Origin: Syngnathus acus
Lineage: Eukaryota; Chordata; Actinopteri; Syngnathiformes; Syngnathidae
Length of the DNA: 64,000 nucleotides
Assembly: GCF_901709675.1 (NCBI RefSeq)
Contig: NC_051105.1
Coordinates: 2,480,001 to 2,544,000 of the forward strand
Direction of reading: 5' to 3'
Below the pieces are notes generated by a model, which was given only the letters and a program-made list of their open reading frames with translations, was not told where the DNA came from and ran no database searches. A program made the position numbers and the translations under genes. Shown here one piece after another: positions 36,968 through 48,600 of the stretch. Every line of letters starts with the position of its first letter. Within the stretch, counting starts at the first letter, position 1.

Positions 36968-39017
36968 CTGGCCACAGGGAGACCGGGTGGGGTGGGAAAT
37001 AAAATGACGTTAGGATAAAGTGGCCCAGCGAGACTCAGCAAGCAAGCAAACATGGTTGGTGAAAAGGCCAACGCCTTGACAGCGTTCACCTTTTAGCGGC
37101 GTAGCGGCAAAGGTCGTTCAGGAAGGTGGTCATGTGGGAGACGCTTGTGTGTGGCTTCAAGTGTTAATTCTTAAGTCTGTCGTTTTAATACCGTCTGACA
37201 TGCCATGTAGACGATGATAGGCCTTTGTTACACTCGCAACAGGGGAATTGCGGATTTACAGCAGCCAGCGAACCGAAATAACTTTGTGCATCTTTCAGTT
37301 GGCAATGAACAGCAGACCTTTGTGACAACTACATGAATAAAAACTAACCAAATGTAAAATATGTACAGCAAGCTATATGCATGAATATACACAAGTACAA
37401 AAACTTCCCCATAAACTGATGGCAAATGAGACTAAAATGCACACAAACCTTTACAGGTGATTTATTTATTACCGTTTTTTTCCATGTATAATGCGCAAAA
37501 TTTAACTAATTTATTGTCCTAAAATCTGGGGTGCGCATTATACATGGGTACAATTTTTATTTTTTTTTTTTAATCCGGATATCATACGGAGGCCGCCATT
37601 ACAGATGCGCTTTCTTCTCTGCTGTTCACTTCAAACACGCTCCATACGAACACAATGCTCTCGTATCAGACGCTTGCTCGATCACCTGCTCGTTTGCTGT
37701 CACAATGTACCCTACACAAATCCGAAACATTTCTTCGCTATTGAGTTTGCTAGCGCATGCGCAGTGATACTGACCGGCAGAATAACATCCGGTTGTTCCC
37801 AAAGATGATCTTTTTTCTGAAATAATTTTACGTTTACGGGCTTAAGTAGGAGTCAAAATTTGGGTGCGTATTATACATGGGTACAGGCTTTTTTCCAGCA
37901 TCAAAATGCCATTTTTAGGGTGCGTATTATACATGGGGGCGCATTATACATGGAAAAAAACGGTAAATATTTCATCTTCGTTTTTTTTTGCCAAATTTGA
38001 TGTTCTCTAACAAGGAAGAGATGGGCAAAATTTACAACAGGAACTTAAATCAATGAATTTAACAAGTCGTCTATTTTTAAACCTTTGTGTCTCTTCCTCG
38101 CCACCTGCCGATGACAATCTCACGGTCCCCGATCAAGTGTTCACCGCCATGATGTGAGAATGTGAACAGCATTATAAATGAAGCTGGTTGAATCCCACTT
38201 TTAATTGAACCATATCGCTCGAAAACCTGTTTTGAGATTTTAAATTCAGCAGAATAGGTTGTTACAGACTAAACACAAATTAAAACCAGTTGTCAGCCAT
38301 TATGAACGTCTTGCCGGCGAAATGTGACCGCCAAGGGTCAGCACATTAGCATTTGAAGTGCCACCACCAACAGAGCGAAAATGTCACTGAATGCACACGT
38401 GTGTGGGAGATTAGCAAGTCGATGTTAATCAGATACTCCAGCCGGTGTGTTATTTGTGCCATGCAAGCGTGCGTGATTGTTTCCCTTGGTGAGGAAGAAC
38501 GATTTGTGGATTAAAACACCCACCTGCTCATCATAGCCCATGGACATAAACTGCATAATCCATTGCTGCACATCCGGCCTGCTGCGGTCCCAAATGTTCC
38601 TCTTGGTTCGGCTCAGTTTCGCCAGAAACTCTTGAGCTTTGGAGGGAGACACAGCCACGGAGGCCTTGGACGAGGCGGCGGGACCGGTGACTCTTGCTAC
38701 TGGATTGGCACACGACAAGAAATTAGAACTACATTTTGTTTTTGCTAGTCATGCTGTTGTCACACCTACCATCCCTCTTGCTCAGGATCTTCTGCAGGGT
38801 CTTGCCATCACCAGACCTCACTTCTGTTAAGACAAAAGACAATAGGTGAAGTCATATTTTAACCCATGTTTGCTGATGTACAGCGGAACCTCACAAGTGA
38901 ATGTATTATACTGCCCCCAGTGGCCATTGAGCAGCTGTGTTTTGAGTTGTAAGTATGGAAACTTAACTCATATCTCAAACCAGTAGATTGTTGTACCACT
39001 GCAGTCAGCCTCGTGTA

Positions 39018-39056
<39 letters not shown>

Positions 39057-42000
39057 GTTGGCTCGTGAGTGAACGATGGGTTCAAAATCCCCCCCCCCCC
39101 CCCCACACACACACACACAGAATAGAATCAGTTCACTCAAAAGATTCGTTCTTCGATGAATCCCCCCCCCCCACACACACACACACTGATACAGCTATTT
39201 TATTTTATTTTTTTACATCCAGTGGAAACAACCCATACACATTAAACAATTCAACTACACACAATGGGTTCAAAAGAACGAATCTTTTCAGTGAACGAGA
39301 GTGAACGAATCACTTCCTAAAGTGATTTGTTCTTTTTTCAGTTCATATAACTGCAATTTCACATTGGATTGCTGGTTTGAAATTTACTTTTAATATTATC
39401 ATTTTTAATAAACATTTATGTTCAAACTTGTCTGGTGTTTTATTCCTTGTTTTTATATTCGCCAATCAAAACATAAAAGTCAGACATTTGGTTAACTGCT
39501 TTATATGACAATATGTGTTTTACGTTGTTATATGAGTTGGTGTCCCCCAAAATAACAAATGTCGGCATAACAGATTTTGTTTCCAACCTTTTATTCAAAC
39601 ACAAACACATTCGTTATAATAACATCATCAACTACAAACCAACAAATACAAAATTAAAACATCAATGTCGGCAAGATTCAGTTCACTTTAAACTGGAATG
39701 CACGTCACTAGTACAAGAGAGTGCACACAGCCATGAGCAGACAGGTCGAAATAGCCGACTGGTTAGTGTCATAGGCTCTAACTCGGTAGGTACTTGGTTC
39801 GAGCCCAGGTGTACGCACCTACCTAAATCTGCTTTTAAACCTGGAACCTCTCTTTGTATGCGTTTTTTACGTTTAGCTCCTGCAGAACGTGAAAATGAAT
39901 AAAATCTTTTCACGCAGGTGTATTTAACGAGGGTAACTTGGAAAACGTTGGAATGCAGCCCCGAGGACTAGAGCTTGACACGTGTGACCTTTGACCATGA
40001 TATTTTCCTAATAAAGTGGCCTGTTATGAGGTACACTTGAAAAATGGCGGTGTACCTAATGAAGTGTCCGTGTGATTCCCTCGTTAAGCGCACCTGCGTG
40101 AAAAGTTTTTGGTCACTTTCACGTTCCGCAGGAGCTAAAACTTTTCACGCAGGTGCGCCTAACGAGGGATTCACACGGACACTCCATTAGGTACACCACC
40201 ACGGCCCCGAGGACTAGAGCTTGACACCTATGACCTTTGACCATGATATTTCCCTAATAAAGTGGCCTGTTATTAGGTACACTTGAAAATAGCGGTGTAC
40301 CTAATGGAGTGTCCGTGCGATTCCCTCGTTAAGCGCACCTGCGTGAAAAGTTTTTGGTCACTTTCACGTTCCGCAGGAGCTAAAAGTTTTCACGCAGGTG
40401 CGCCTAACGAGGGAATCACACGGACACTCCATTAGGTACACCGCCATTTTCAAGTGTACCTAATAACAGGCCACTTTATTAGGGTGCACTTAACAAGGGA
40501 ATCTTGGAAAACATGTTGGAAGGCGGCCCCGAGGACTAGAGCTTGACACGTGTGACCTTTGGCCATGATATTTTCCTAATAAAGTGGCCTGTTATTAGGT
40601 ACACTTGAAAAATGGTGGTGTACCTAATGAAGTGTCCGTGTGATTCCCTCGTTAAGCGCACCTGCGTGAAAAGTTTTTGGTCACTTTCACGTTCCGCAGG
40701 AGCTAAAACTTTTCACGCAGGTGCGCTTAACGAGGGATTCACACGGACACTCCATTAGGTACACCACCACGGCCCCGAGGACTAGAGCTTGACACCTATG
40801 ACCTTTGACCATGATATTTCCCTAATAAAGTGGCCTGTTATTAGGTACACTTGAAAATAGCGGTGTACCTAATGGAGTGTCCGTGCGATTCCCTCGTTAA
40901 GTGCACCTGCGTGAAAAGTTTTAGCTCCTTTCACGTTCTGCAGGAGCTAAAACTTTTCACGCAGGTGCGCCTAACGAGGGAATCACACGGACACTCCATT
41001 AGGTACACCACTATTTTCAAGTGTACCTAATAACAGGCCACTTTATTAGGGTGCACTTAACAAGGGAATCTTGGAAAACATGTTGGAAGGCGGCCCCGAG
41101 GACTAGAGCTTGACACCTGTGACCTTTGACCATGATATTTTCCTAATAAAGTGGCCTGTTATTAGGTACACTTGAAAATGGCGGTGTACCTAATGGAGTG
41201 TCCGTGTGATTCCCTCGTTAAGTGCACCTGCGTGAAAAGTTTTAGCTGCTGTGGAACGTGAAAGGAGCTAAAACTTTTCACGCAGGTGCGCTTAACGAGG
41301 GTCACTTGGAAAACATGTTGGAACGCGGCCCCGAGGACTAGAGCTTGACACCTGTGACCTTTGATTGTGATATTTCCCTAATAAAGTGACCTGTTATTAG
41401 GTACACTTGAAAATGGCGGTGTACCTAATGGAGTGTCCGTGCGATTCCCTCGTTAAGTGCACCTGCGTGAAAAGTTTTAGCTCCTTTCACGTTCTGCAGG
41501 AGCTAAAACTTTTCACGCAGGTGCGCCTAACGAGGGAATCACACGGACACTCCATTAGGTACACCACCATTTTCAAGTGTACCTAATAACAGGCCACTTT
41601 ATTAGGGTGCACTTAACAAGGGAATCTTGGAAAACATGTTGGAAGGCGGCCCCGAGGACTAGAGCTTGACACCTGTGACCTTTGACCATGATATTTTCTT
41701 AATAAAGTGGCCTGTTATTAGGTACACTTGAAAATGGCGGTGTACCTAATGGAGTGTCCGTGCGATTCCCTCGTTAAGTGCACCTGCGTGAAAACTTTTA
41801 GCTCCTGTGGAACGTGAAAGGGGCTAAAACTTTTCACGCAGGTGCGCTTAACGAGGGTCACTTGGAAAACATGTTGGAACGCGGCCCCGAGGACTAGAGC
41901 GTGACACCTGTGACCTTTGACCATGATATTTTCCTAATAAAGTGGCCTGTTATTAGGTACACTTGAAAATGGCGGTGTACCTAATGGAGTGTCCGTGCGA

Positions 42001-45000
42001 TTCCCTCGTTAAGTGCACCTGCGTGAAAAGTTTTAGCTGCTGTGGAACGTGAAAGGAGCTAAAACTTTTCACGCAGGTGCACTTAACGAGGGAATCGCAA
42101 GGACACTTCATTAGGTACACCGCCATTTTTCAAGTGTACCTAATAACAGGCCACTTTATTAGGAAAATATCATGGTCAAAGGTCACAGGTGTCAAGCTCT
42201 AGTCCTCGGGGCCGCTTTCCAAGATTCCTTTGTTAAGTGCACCCTAATAAAGTGGCCTGTTATTAGGTACACTTGAAAATGGTGGTGTACCTAATGGAGT
42301 GTCCGTGTGATTCCCTCGTTAAGTGCACCTGCGTGAAAAGTTTTAGCTCCTGCGGAACGTGAAAGTGACCAAAAACTTTTCACGCAGGTGCGCTTAACGA
42401 GGGAATCACACGGACACTCCATTAGGTACACCGCCATTTTTCAAGTGTACCTAATAACAGGCCACTTTATTAGGGAAATATTATGGTCAAAGGTCACACG
42501 TGTCAAGCTCTAGTCCTCGGGGCCGCATTGCAACGTTTTCCAAGTTACCCTCGTTAATTACACCTGCGTGAAAAGATTTTATTCATTTTCACGTTCTGCA
42601 GGAGCTAAACGTAAAACACCCATACAAAGAGAGGTTCCAAGTTTAAAAGCAGATTTAGGTAGGTGCATACACCTGGGGTCGAACCAAGTTCCTACCGAGT
42701 TAGAGCCCGTGTCACTAACCAGTCAGCTATTTCAACCTGTCTGCTCATGGCTGTCTGCACTCTCTTGTACTAGTGACGTGCATTCCAGTTTAAAGTGAAC
42801 TGAATCTTGCCGACATTGATGTTTTAATTTTGTATTTGTTGGTTTGTAGTTGATGATGTTATTATACCGAATGTGTTTGAATAAAAGGTTGGAAACAAAA
42901 TCCGTTATGCCGACATTTGTTATTTTGGGGGACACCAACTCATATAACAACGTAAAACACATATTGTCATATAAAGCAGTTAACCAAATATCTGACTTTT
43001 ATGTTTTAATTGGCGAATATAAAAACAAGGATAAAACACCAGACAAGTTTGAACATAAATGTTTATTAAAAATAATAATATTAAAAGTAAATTTCAAACC
43101 AGCAATCCAATGTGAAATTGCAGTAGATATATTGGATAACAATATTTAGGCGTATATATGCATACACGTTATTTAAGAACTACTATAAGTGTTATAAAAT
43201 AAAAATTACCCAAAGAGAAGCATAATCTCCCTGTTGTTACAATAAAGTTAGCCGTTAGCTTGGAGAAAACGTGCATAAAAGAAATGGTGTTTCAGTGAGT
43301 GGTTGTTTCTTTCCTTGGCAAATCGTAAATCTACATTCTGGTTTACATAGTCCACGCCAGGAGGGAGACGCAACACGTTCACTGACTGATCCGTTGATGC
43401 ACGGGGGGAAGGAAGGCAGTTGACCCATTGACTCGTTCGCGAACGGGAAAATCAGGATTCGTTCCCTCACTGATCCGTTCTCGCGATGAACTGGAAATGC
43501 GAATCACTCACTCATTCGTTCACTCACAGATTCGTTCGTTAGTGAACGGGAAATGCAATTCACAACTCGTTCGTGAACGGCAAGTGACGTCATTTTCTTC
43601 TTCGTTTTGTTTTACGGTGTGGTGGCACCAGCTTCAATGGGCATTACCGACACCTACTGGTTGAAGTCATATGAACTGAAAAAAGAACGAATCACTTTAG
43701 GAAGTGATTCGTTCACTCTCGTTCACTGAAAAGATTCGTTCTTTTGAACCCATTGTGTGTAGTTGAATTGTTTAATGTGTATGGATTGTTTCCATTGGAT
43801 GTAAAAAAAAAAAAAAAAAAAGCTGTATCAGTGTGTGTGTGTGGGGGGGGGATTCATCGGAGAACGAATCTTTTGAGTGAACTGACAGTTTACCTAAAAG
43901 AACTGGAATGCACATCCCTAACACACACGCACACGCCATTTGAGCCCACCCTCATTTTGTGCACACTGCACCCCTCCCCCACAGAGTGACTTTCAGGAAT
44001 GACTGACCGAGCCATACATGCTTCATTATTTAACTTGGCAAAAAGCAGAAAGTCGTGCAAAAATAAATCGTTTTTTTTCTTTTACATAAAATAGTATGTA
44101 TTGAATGTGTAGTGGAAATGAGCTTTACAAAGTCTTTCCACAGCATGAGCCATTTTTCCGCTCCACATTTTTCCTTTGTCTCTTGTGGGCTTTCTTTTTT
44201 GGCATCTGGATAAACCATTTTAACCACAGTGATGCAAGGCTTTAAATTATTCGGGTTTGCTGAAAAAGGACAAGAAAAAGGGGGGAAATATCCAATGTAA
44301 TTTGATTCTGTTTTTGTTCTTAATTAGTGAGTTAGCTCGTTTGAGAGAACAATCACTGTATATTATATGTATGAATCAAGATCCAAATCTTGGTCAGCCA
44401 TGCATGTGTTTTAAAACTTAGTGGTTATTTTCCTTTTTACTTGAAAAGTATCTTGACTTTCACCCCCCCCCCCCCCCCCCCCCCCCCAAATAAAACATCT
44501 ATTTACAGCCACTCCCAAATTTTAATATATATATTTTTTGTGGTTTCTATATGGATTTAACTAAAACATTTTGAGCCGCTTTTACTGTATATTATTCTTT
44601 TTTGTAATTTCCTTATGTGTACTGTATGGCGGAAGCACTTTGAGTCTTTCTTTGTGAATTAGCAAAAATAGTTCAAAAATCTATTTTATTTTATTCAGCC
44701 TTAACGGAGGAAGAGGAAAATGCACTCCATTGCTCCAAAAGCACAAAAAACTCGCAACACACTGATACCGACCGAATGGGAACAATCTCATTGTTCTTTA
44801 TTTCAGTTTTTTTGCTATTCTGAAATGCCTTACAGTTTAATTCAAATTAATTTAAAAGATAAGATGAATGTATTTAACCTGATCAGCAATGTCATAAACA
44901 AAGGTCCACCAATTTTGCAAAGGATATTAAACACCAAGAACAATAGCAAGTTTCAGTCCTGGACATGATTCAAGTGTCTTCTGTAGCTCTCGAGGTGTAA

Positions 45001-45083
45001 TAGAAAGACTTACCTGTTAGAGCCAAGACTATCAGCAACGCAGTGAACCCAAAGACTCTCAAACTCAACATCTGGGATGCCAT
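36818..45083 (-). CDS. ecrg4: augurin (esophageal cancer related gene 4 protein)
   Basis: Secreted prohormone-like peptide reported to act in cell senescence, CNS progenitor quiescence and inflammation. Four exons (45014-45083, 38770-38823, 38524-38699, 36818-36967) give 450 nt, 149 aa (human 148). Seen: signal peptide [20 protein letters not shown] with cleavage near residue 26; a dibasic KR at 39-40; a second basic site RTKR at 72-75, directly before the family core [19 protein letters not shown] at the exon 3/4 junction; DLSYWMD; and the C-terminal [13 protein letters not shown] then [12 protein letters not shown], the family hallmark. The basic sites match those where mammalian augurin is processed. 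It is convergent with uxs1 and its 6.2 kb first intron contains the palindromic element. Exon 2 (54 nt) was placed by splice signals and frame. Confidence 0.95.
36968..38523. other. ecrg4 intron 3
   Basis: It includes the TA-flanked element at 37472-37963. Nothing else recognised. Confidence 0.7.
37472..37963. mobile_element. TA-flanked inverted-repeat element (CCGTTTTTTTCC family)
   Basis: The 492 bp starts CCGTTTTTTTCCATGTATAA and ends with the complement TTATACATGGAAAAAAACGG. TA lies on both sides (37470-37471, 37964-37965). Several GTGCGCATTATACATGGG-type units sit near each end. The interior has a GC-rich stretch with GCGCATGCGC that looks like an old promoter. The ends differ in sequence from the CCGTA elements but share their design (CCG, T-run, then TATAAxGCGC). 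Confidence 0.82.
38524..38699 (-). CDS. ecrg4: ecrg4 exon 3: augurin core
   Basis: It carries [20 protein letters not shown], then [20 protein letters not shown]. Acceptor AATCCAG, donor GTGGGT. Ends in phase 0 after DEQ. Confidence 0.96.
38770..38823 (-). CDS. ecrg4: ecrg4 exon 2
   Basis: [17 protein letters not shown], aligning with human GNKLKLMLQKRE. Acceptor TTAACAG, donor GTAGGT; phase 1 on both sides. Confidence 0.92.
39019..39052. repeat. CA microsatellite at left border of the palindromic element
   Basis: About 16 CA units ending exactly where the element's TAG begins. A short CA remnant continues after the element's right end (43921-43934), consistent with insertion into one tract. 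Confidence 0.9.
39752..39806 (+). repeat. tRNA-like A box and B box in left arm
   Basis: TAGCCGACTGG (A box, 10 of 11 consensus) and GGTTCGAGCCC (B box, 10 of 11) are 44 bases apart. This resembles a SINE head rather than a folded tRNA; a full cloverleaf was not found. Confidence 0.55.
39914..42565. repeat. palindromic satellite array with higher-order period
   Basis: The landmark GAGGACTAGAGCTTGACAC (one copy varies by a base) starts at 39963, 40209, 40531, 40777, 41098, 41333, 41654 and 41889, giving alternating steps of 246/322/246/321/235/321/235. It then appears reversed near 42204 and 42515. Within each unit, AATAAAGTGGCCTGTTATTA... CCTCGTTAAG...CACGCAGGTG pairs with an inverted copy, so every unit can fold back. 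The array ends mirror one another. Confidence 0.92.
42675..42729 (-). repeat. tRNA-like A box and B box in right arm (mirror copy)
   Basis: On the minus strand TAGCTGACTGG and GGTTCGACCCC, again 44 bases apart. It is the mirror of 39752-39806 with a few substitutions. Confidence 0.55.
44463..44487. repeat. poly-C tract
   Basis: An uninterrupted C run of about 25 bases in ecrg4 intron 1. Confidence 0.95.
45014..45083 (-). CDS. ecrg4: ecrg4 exon 1: signal peptide
   Basis: ATG at 45083; 23 codons plus one base; donor GTAAGT. Strongly hydrophobic ([13 protein letters not shown]). Confidence 0.92.
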
Positions 45084-48000
45084 CTTTTTCCCCCTTATGC
45101 AAGAGAGAAAACGTCCTGCAGGAAGCTAAGCTTGCAGGCAACAACTGCGCTTTGCTAACCGGAGGGGAGAGTCGGCGCCCCTCCACACTCTCTCTCTGAC
45201 TTTTCCAAGTGGGAAAGCGGCCCGTGGCGGTGGAATGTCACTTGTGGGAACAAGACTGCAGCTGGAAGTCTCAGTTACTACCTCGGGAATATTTGCCAGC
45301 AGTGGTGAAAAAGTTTGTTTTGATTCATGTTGGATGAATTCAATGACTTGAGATTTATTGGGAATTCCAGAGGGTGATTCAAGTGGAAAAATATCCTGCA
45401 CTGATACACAAGAGCTGTATCAATTATAAAAATGTTTTTAATGAATTGGTTTCACCAATGATTCAGCGAGTTCGATGCGGTGTGTATGAACGAAATCTGA
45501 TGTCATCCAGCACACACATCTGTTGAATCTTCATCATCCAAAGTTTTGGATTTGTGCTTTGTACGGTCACTCGCCTTTGCAAATTCTTTTGAAACCGAGA
45601 GCTTTCACAGCTCAGTGGCTCGCCTCAAGCCTTGACAAAATCAACATTAATCACATTAGACTCTTCAAACCAGTCACCATTGATCAAGTCAATCAATCTA
45701 CAGAGAACTGCATGAAAAAAATATGAATCTGTTCTTCATTACATGTATGGACTATTAAAAGCAGGTATGTCCCTGTGATGCCATATTGTTGAACAACAAG
45801 TGGACACTAGCTTGCAAGTGACACAGTAGTCGTAGGGCATTTTGTCCATGTGTGTGTGTGTGTGAATAGAGTCTACGTGTGTGCAGGTACGAGTGGTATG
45901 TGGGAAGCAGCCTGATGTTGGCAGACGGTGGCAAATTCCCCTAGTCAGCAAATCGTTTGGACAAATAGTTGAAAGTTTCCATGCGACCATTTTAACCAGA
46001 CCAATTTACTTTGCATGGTGTTCAAAGGGCCATAATCAGATTTAATTGTCCGATTAATCGGTCGGGGCCTCGTGTTATGCTTCTCCTTATATACAGAACA
46101 GCGAAATTGATCTTGCATGGCCAGGAGCTCAGCATCCGAACGCACTGATAAAAGTATCGATGCTGGTAAAGGTTCCCCGATGCTATGACACCAATACCAC
46201 TTCATCAGCCTGACAGTCAGATTAGGAGCCTCATCAGCCGTGCGGAGACACTTCAAGGTAAACACGGATGTGTTAGCTTCGATACTCCACTTCCTACTAC
46301 CTCATGAAGCATATTTTGACCTAATGAACACACCAGCGTGCCCTTTGATTTGCGCTGAAGCTAAACTAGATTCAATCGAGCTGAAAATGAGAGGTCAAGC
46401 TCTTTCCATCCTCCAACACAAGCTGTTACTGCAGATGGAAAAACAACTGCAAACACAGCACACATCCCCTGAAGGGAAAACAGATGCACATAGAGGAAAT
46501 TCCCCCGTTTGGCCTGCGAAAACAGGCTCATCAAAGTCTGAGCGCGCCGCTTCTCTGGGGGGGGGGGTCTGCAAACGGGCGATCCCGGGCACGAAGCTGC
46601 CCGTAGGGAAGACGGGGAAATGGAAAAGAGGCACGGAAGTCACGGACGGATGCTTGCTTCAGCTGACCTCCAGCTTGATGTTGCCCGTTCAGATGCGTGT
46701 GCGCACACTGTGACTTTGCTCCGCTTGAAAGGACAAACAACTCTAAACAGCTCCCCCTCTAGATACTCTTAAAATTGCTGGCATGAAAGCAGTATAATAG
46801 TCAATAGTCGGATTCATTTCTCTGCAGGCTGTCATTTTTCGCGTAGATTCAGTTACCATGGAAACGAGTACCAAAACACCGATTAATTAGCTTGATGAGT
46901 TCTATCAGGGCAACGCAGAAAGCGTTATTTGTGTTATTGTTTTTACACACAATTATTGGAGTGAACATTTTCTGTAGCTTTTACTTGCGTCGACTTTTTT
47001 AATTAGTGCTGCCCTTTTTGGAAAATGTTTCTAAAATGTTCTTTTTGTCTGCCAATGTTCTAATCAAAGTGCGAAAATGTAACTTGAAGATGAATACAAT
47101 ACATGAAATGCTTCCTACATTTCCTTGTACATATTCTAAAGGGCAAAATTGACAAAGAACCTCTTGCAGCGGTCAAGAAAGCCCATTACTGCCACCTTGT
47201 GGGAATATCGGAGTACTGCACTATTCTCGTACTGTCTCGTTCTATGCTTGTACTGTCAATGTGATATTTATCCAAAAACATATTTAATAAAACACACATA
47301 CAAACCAAGAAACCACATCACAATGTGGTTTCAATATTCTTTCAAAAAACTTTTATTGAACAATTGTCCTCACTTTGTCCGTGATACAGTACCAAAGTTG
47401 GATGACCGAGCGCTTGGTGTCCTATTTGGGAATATATACATACGGTGGAGACAAGAATTAAATAACAATGTTCAATAACATTCAGATAGATCCTATATAA
47501 TAATAATTAAAAAAAAGTGAACCGACCCTCAACACTTCCATCGGTAAACAAACCAAACAATCCAAAGAATGTGTGCTTGGTTGGACAAGACAGGTCACCT
47601 TAATTAATGAAGCAAATGTTTTGGTTGGCTTGGAACCAAATGAGTAGTGTTTACTTGTGATGCTGGGACGCACCGGAGACAAACATTTGGCACATGTAAT
47701 GGCCCCTGAAAGACCAAGCCCCATCTCATTACTGCATTTCTTAGTAGAAGTGGATCCAAATGCTTTCACGAGCTTAAGCAGGCTTTCACAATACGTTTAC
47801 ACACTGATGAGCGGATGAGTACAGTGATGCCCTAAGACGGGGTGACCACATTTTGTTACACTGATTAACCGAACAAGAAATCATTTTTAGCACCCCACAC
47901 ATTTGGATTGAATTCGTATTTGTTAAAGGCTAAGTTGTGTTACAGATATTAATGTAGAAAAAGTCCATTTTTTAATGTTTTTTTTTTTTTACTTTGAAAC

Positions 48001-48240
48001 AGGATTTGAAGTCAACACATATTTTTGTACTATGGGAACTTGAACATCTAGAGCAAGAGTCCATTATTAGACGTACCAAGAGCTTGTTATAACAACAGTT
48101 CCTATTAAAAAAAAAAAATGCAATGAAAACAAATAACTGTTATCCAAATTTGTTTGTTGTGTGGCTTTAGAAAACTTGAGACAATTTTTTTAAAATTCTT
48201 GATAAACCAAAATATCTTAGTATATCTTATCACCTTTTGA

Positions 48241-48600
48241 CATTTTTAACAATATGTTCATGTTGTGAATAATTTGGACTTAATGCTAACTAAAATTGTG
48301 TACAGGCTATACAAAATTCAGCCCCAGCTTTTCCTTAAACTGTGTAAAAGTTATGAATATGTGATTTGTAAATATAAAAAAAAGCCCAGGTTATGAAAAA
48401 TTTGTCAATGATTTTAACTCAAATTGAGTTCAGGTTATGAGTAATTTGGCCTTTGCAGTTCATCAAAATGTTTTAAGATGATCAATGACTTATGTGTTCA
48501 GGTTATGAATAGGCTTGGACTTTAAATCATAATGAGTAGTGCTTATGAATAATTGGGGGTAAATTGGAACTCAATATTTGCCACAGTTATGAATAGTGTC
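48241..48600. repeat. degenerate GGTTATGAATAATTTGG motif array
   Basis: CAGGTTATGAATAATTTGG-like words occur about seven times (near 48258, 48349, 48388, 48430, 48499, 48541, 48583) at irregular 40-90 bp spacing. It lies 3' of the nck2 stop, so it may be in the 3' UTR. Probably an old minisatellite. Confidence 0.6.

Larger units (their letters stand above)
39053..43920. mobile_element. 4.87 kb inverted-repeat hAT-like element with satellite core
   Basis: Left arm about 39120-39913 and right arm about 42566-43880 are inverted copies: the same 76-codon reading frame appears on minus at 39683-39913 and on plus at 42568-42798. Between them lies a satellite array. The outer ends read TAGTGTTGG... 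and ...CATCCCTA, and 8 bp ACACACAC borders both (39045-39052, 43921-43928), as for a hAT insertion; the target is a CA tract, so the duplication is not independent proof. GTTCGTGAACGG and related palindromes are frequent in the right arm. No transposase frame is seen. Alternative: a segmental inverted duplication of satellite DNA. Confidence 0.7.
38824..45013. other. ecrg4 intron 1
   Basis: 6.2 kb, mostly the 4.87 kb inverted-repeat element at 39053-43920. It also has a CA tract (39019-39052), a C run (44463-44487), and unremarkable AT-rich sequence after 43930. Confidence 0.85.

Noticed and set aside
39752-39806. Functional tRNA gene
   Set aside because: A and B boxes are imperfect and no complete acceptor stem or cloverleaf is visible.
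39683-39913. 76-codon frame found in two places (also 42568-42798)
   Set aside because: The two frames are mirror copies within the inverted-repeat arms, overlap the tRNA-like module, and resemble no protein I know.
39914-42565. CRISPR-like array
   Set aside because: Eukaryotic locus; units are long palindromes with no unique spacers.
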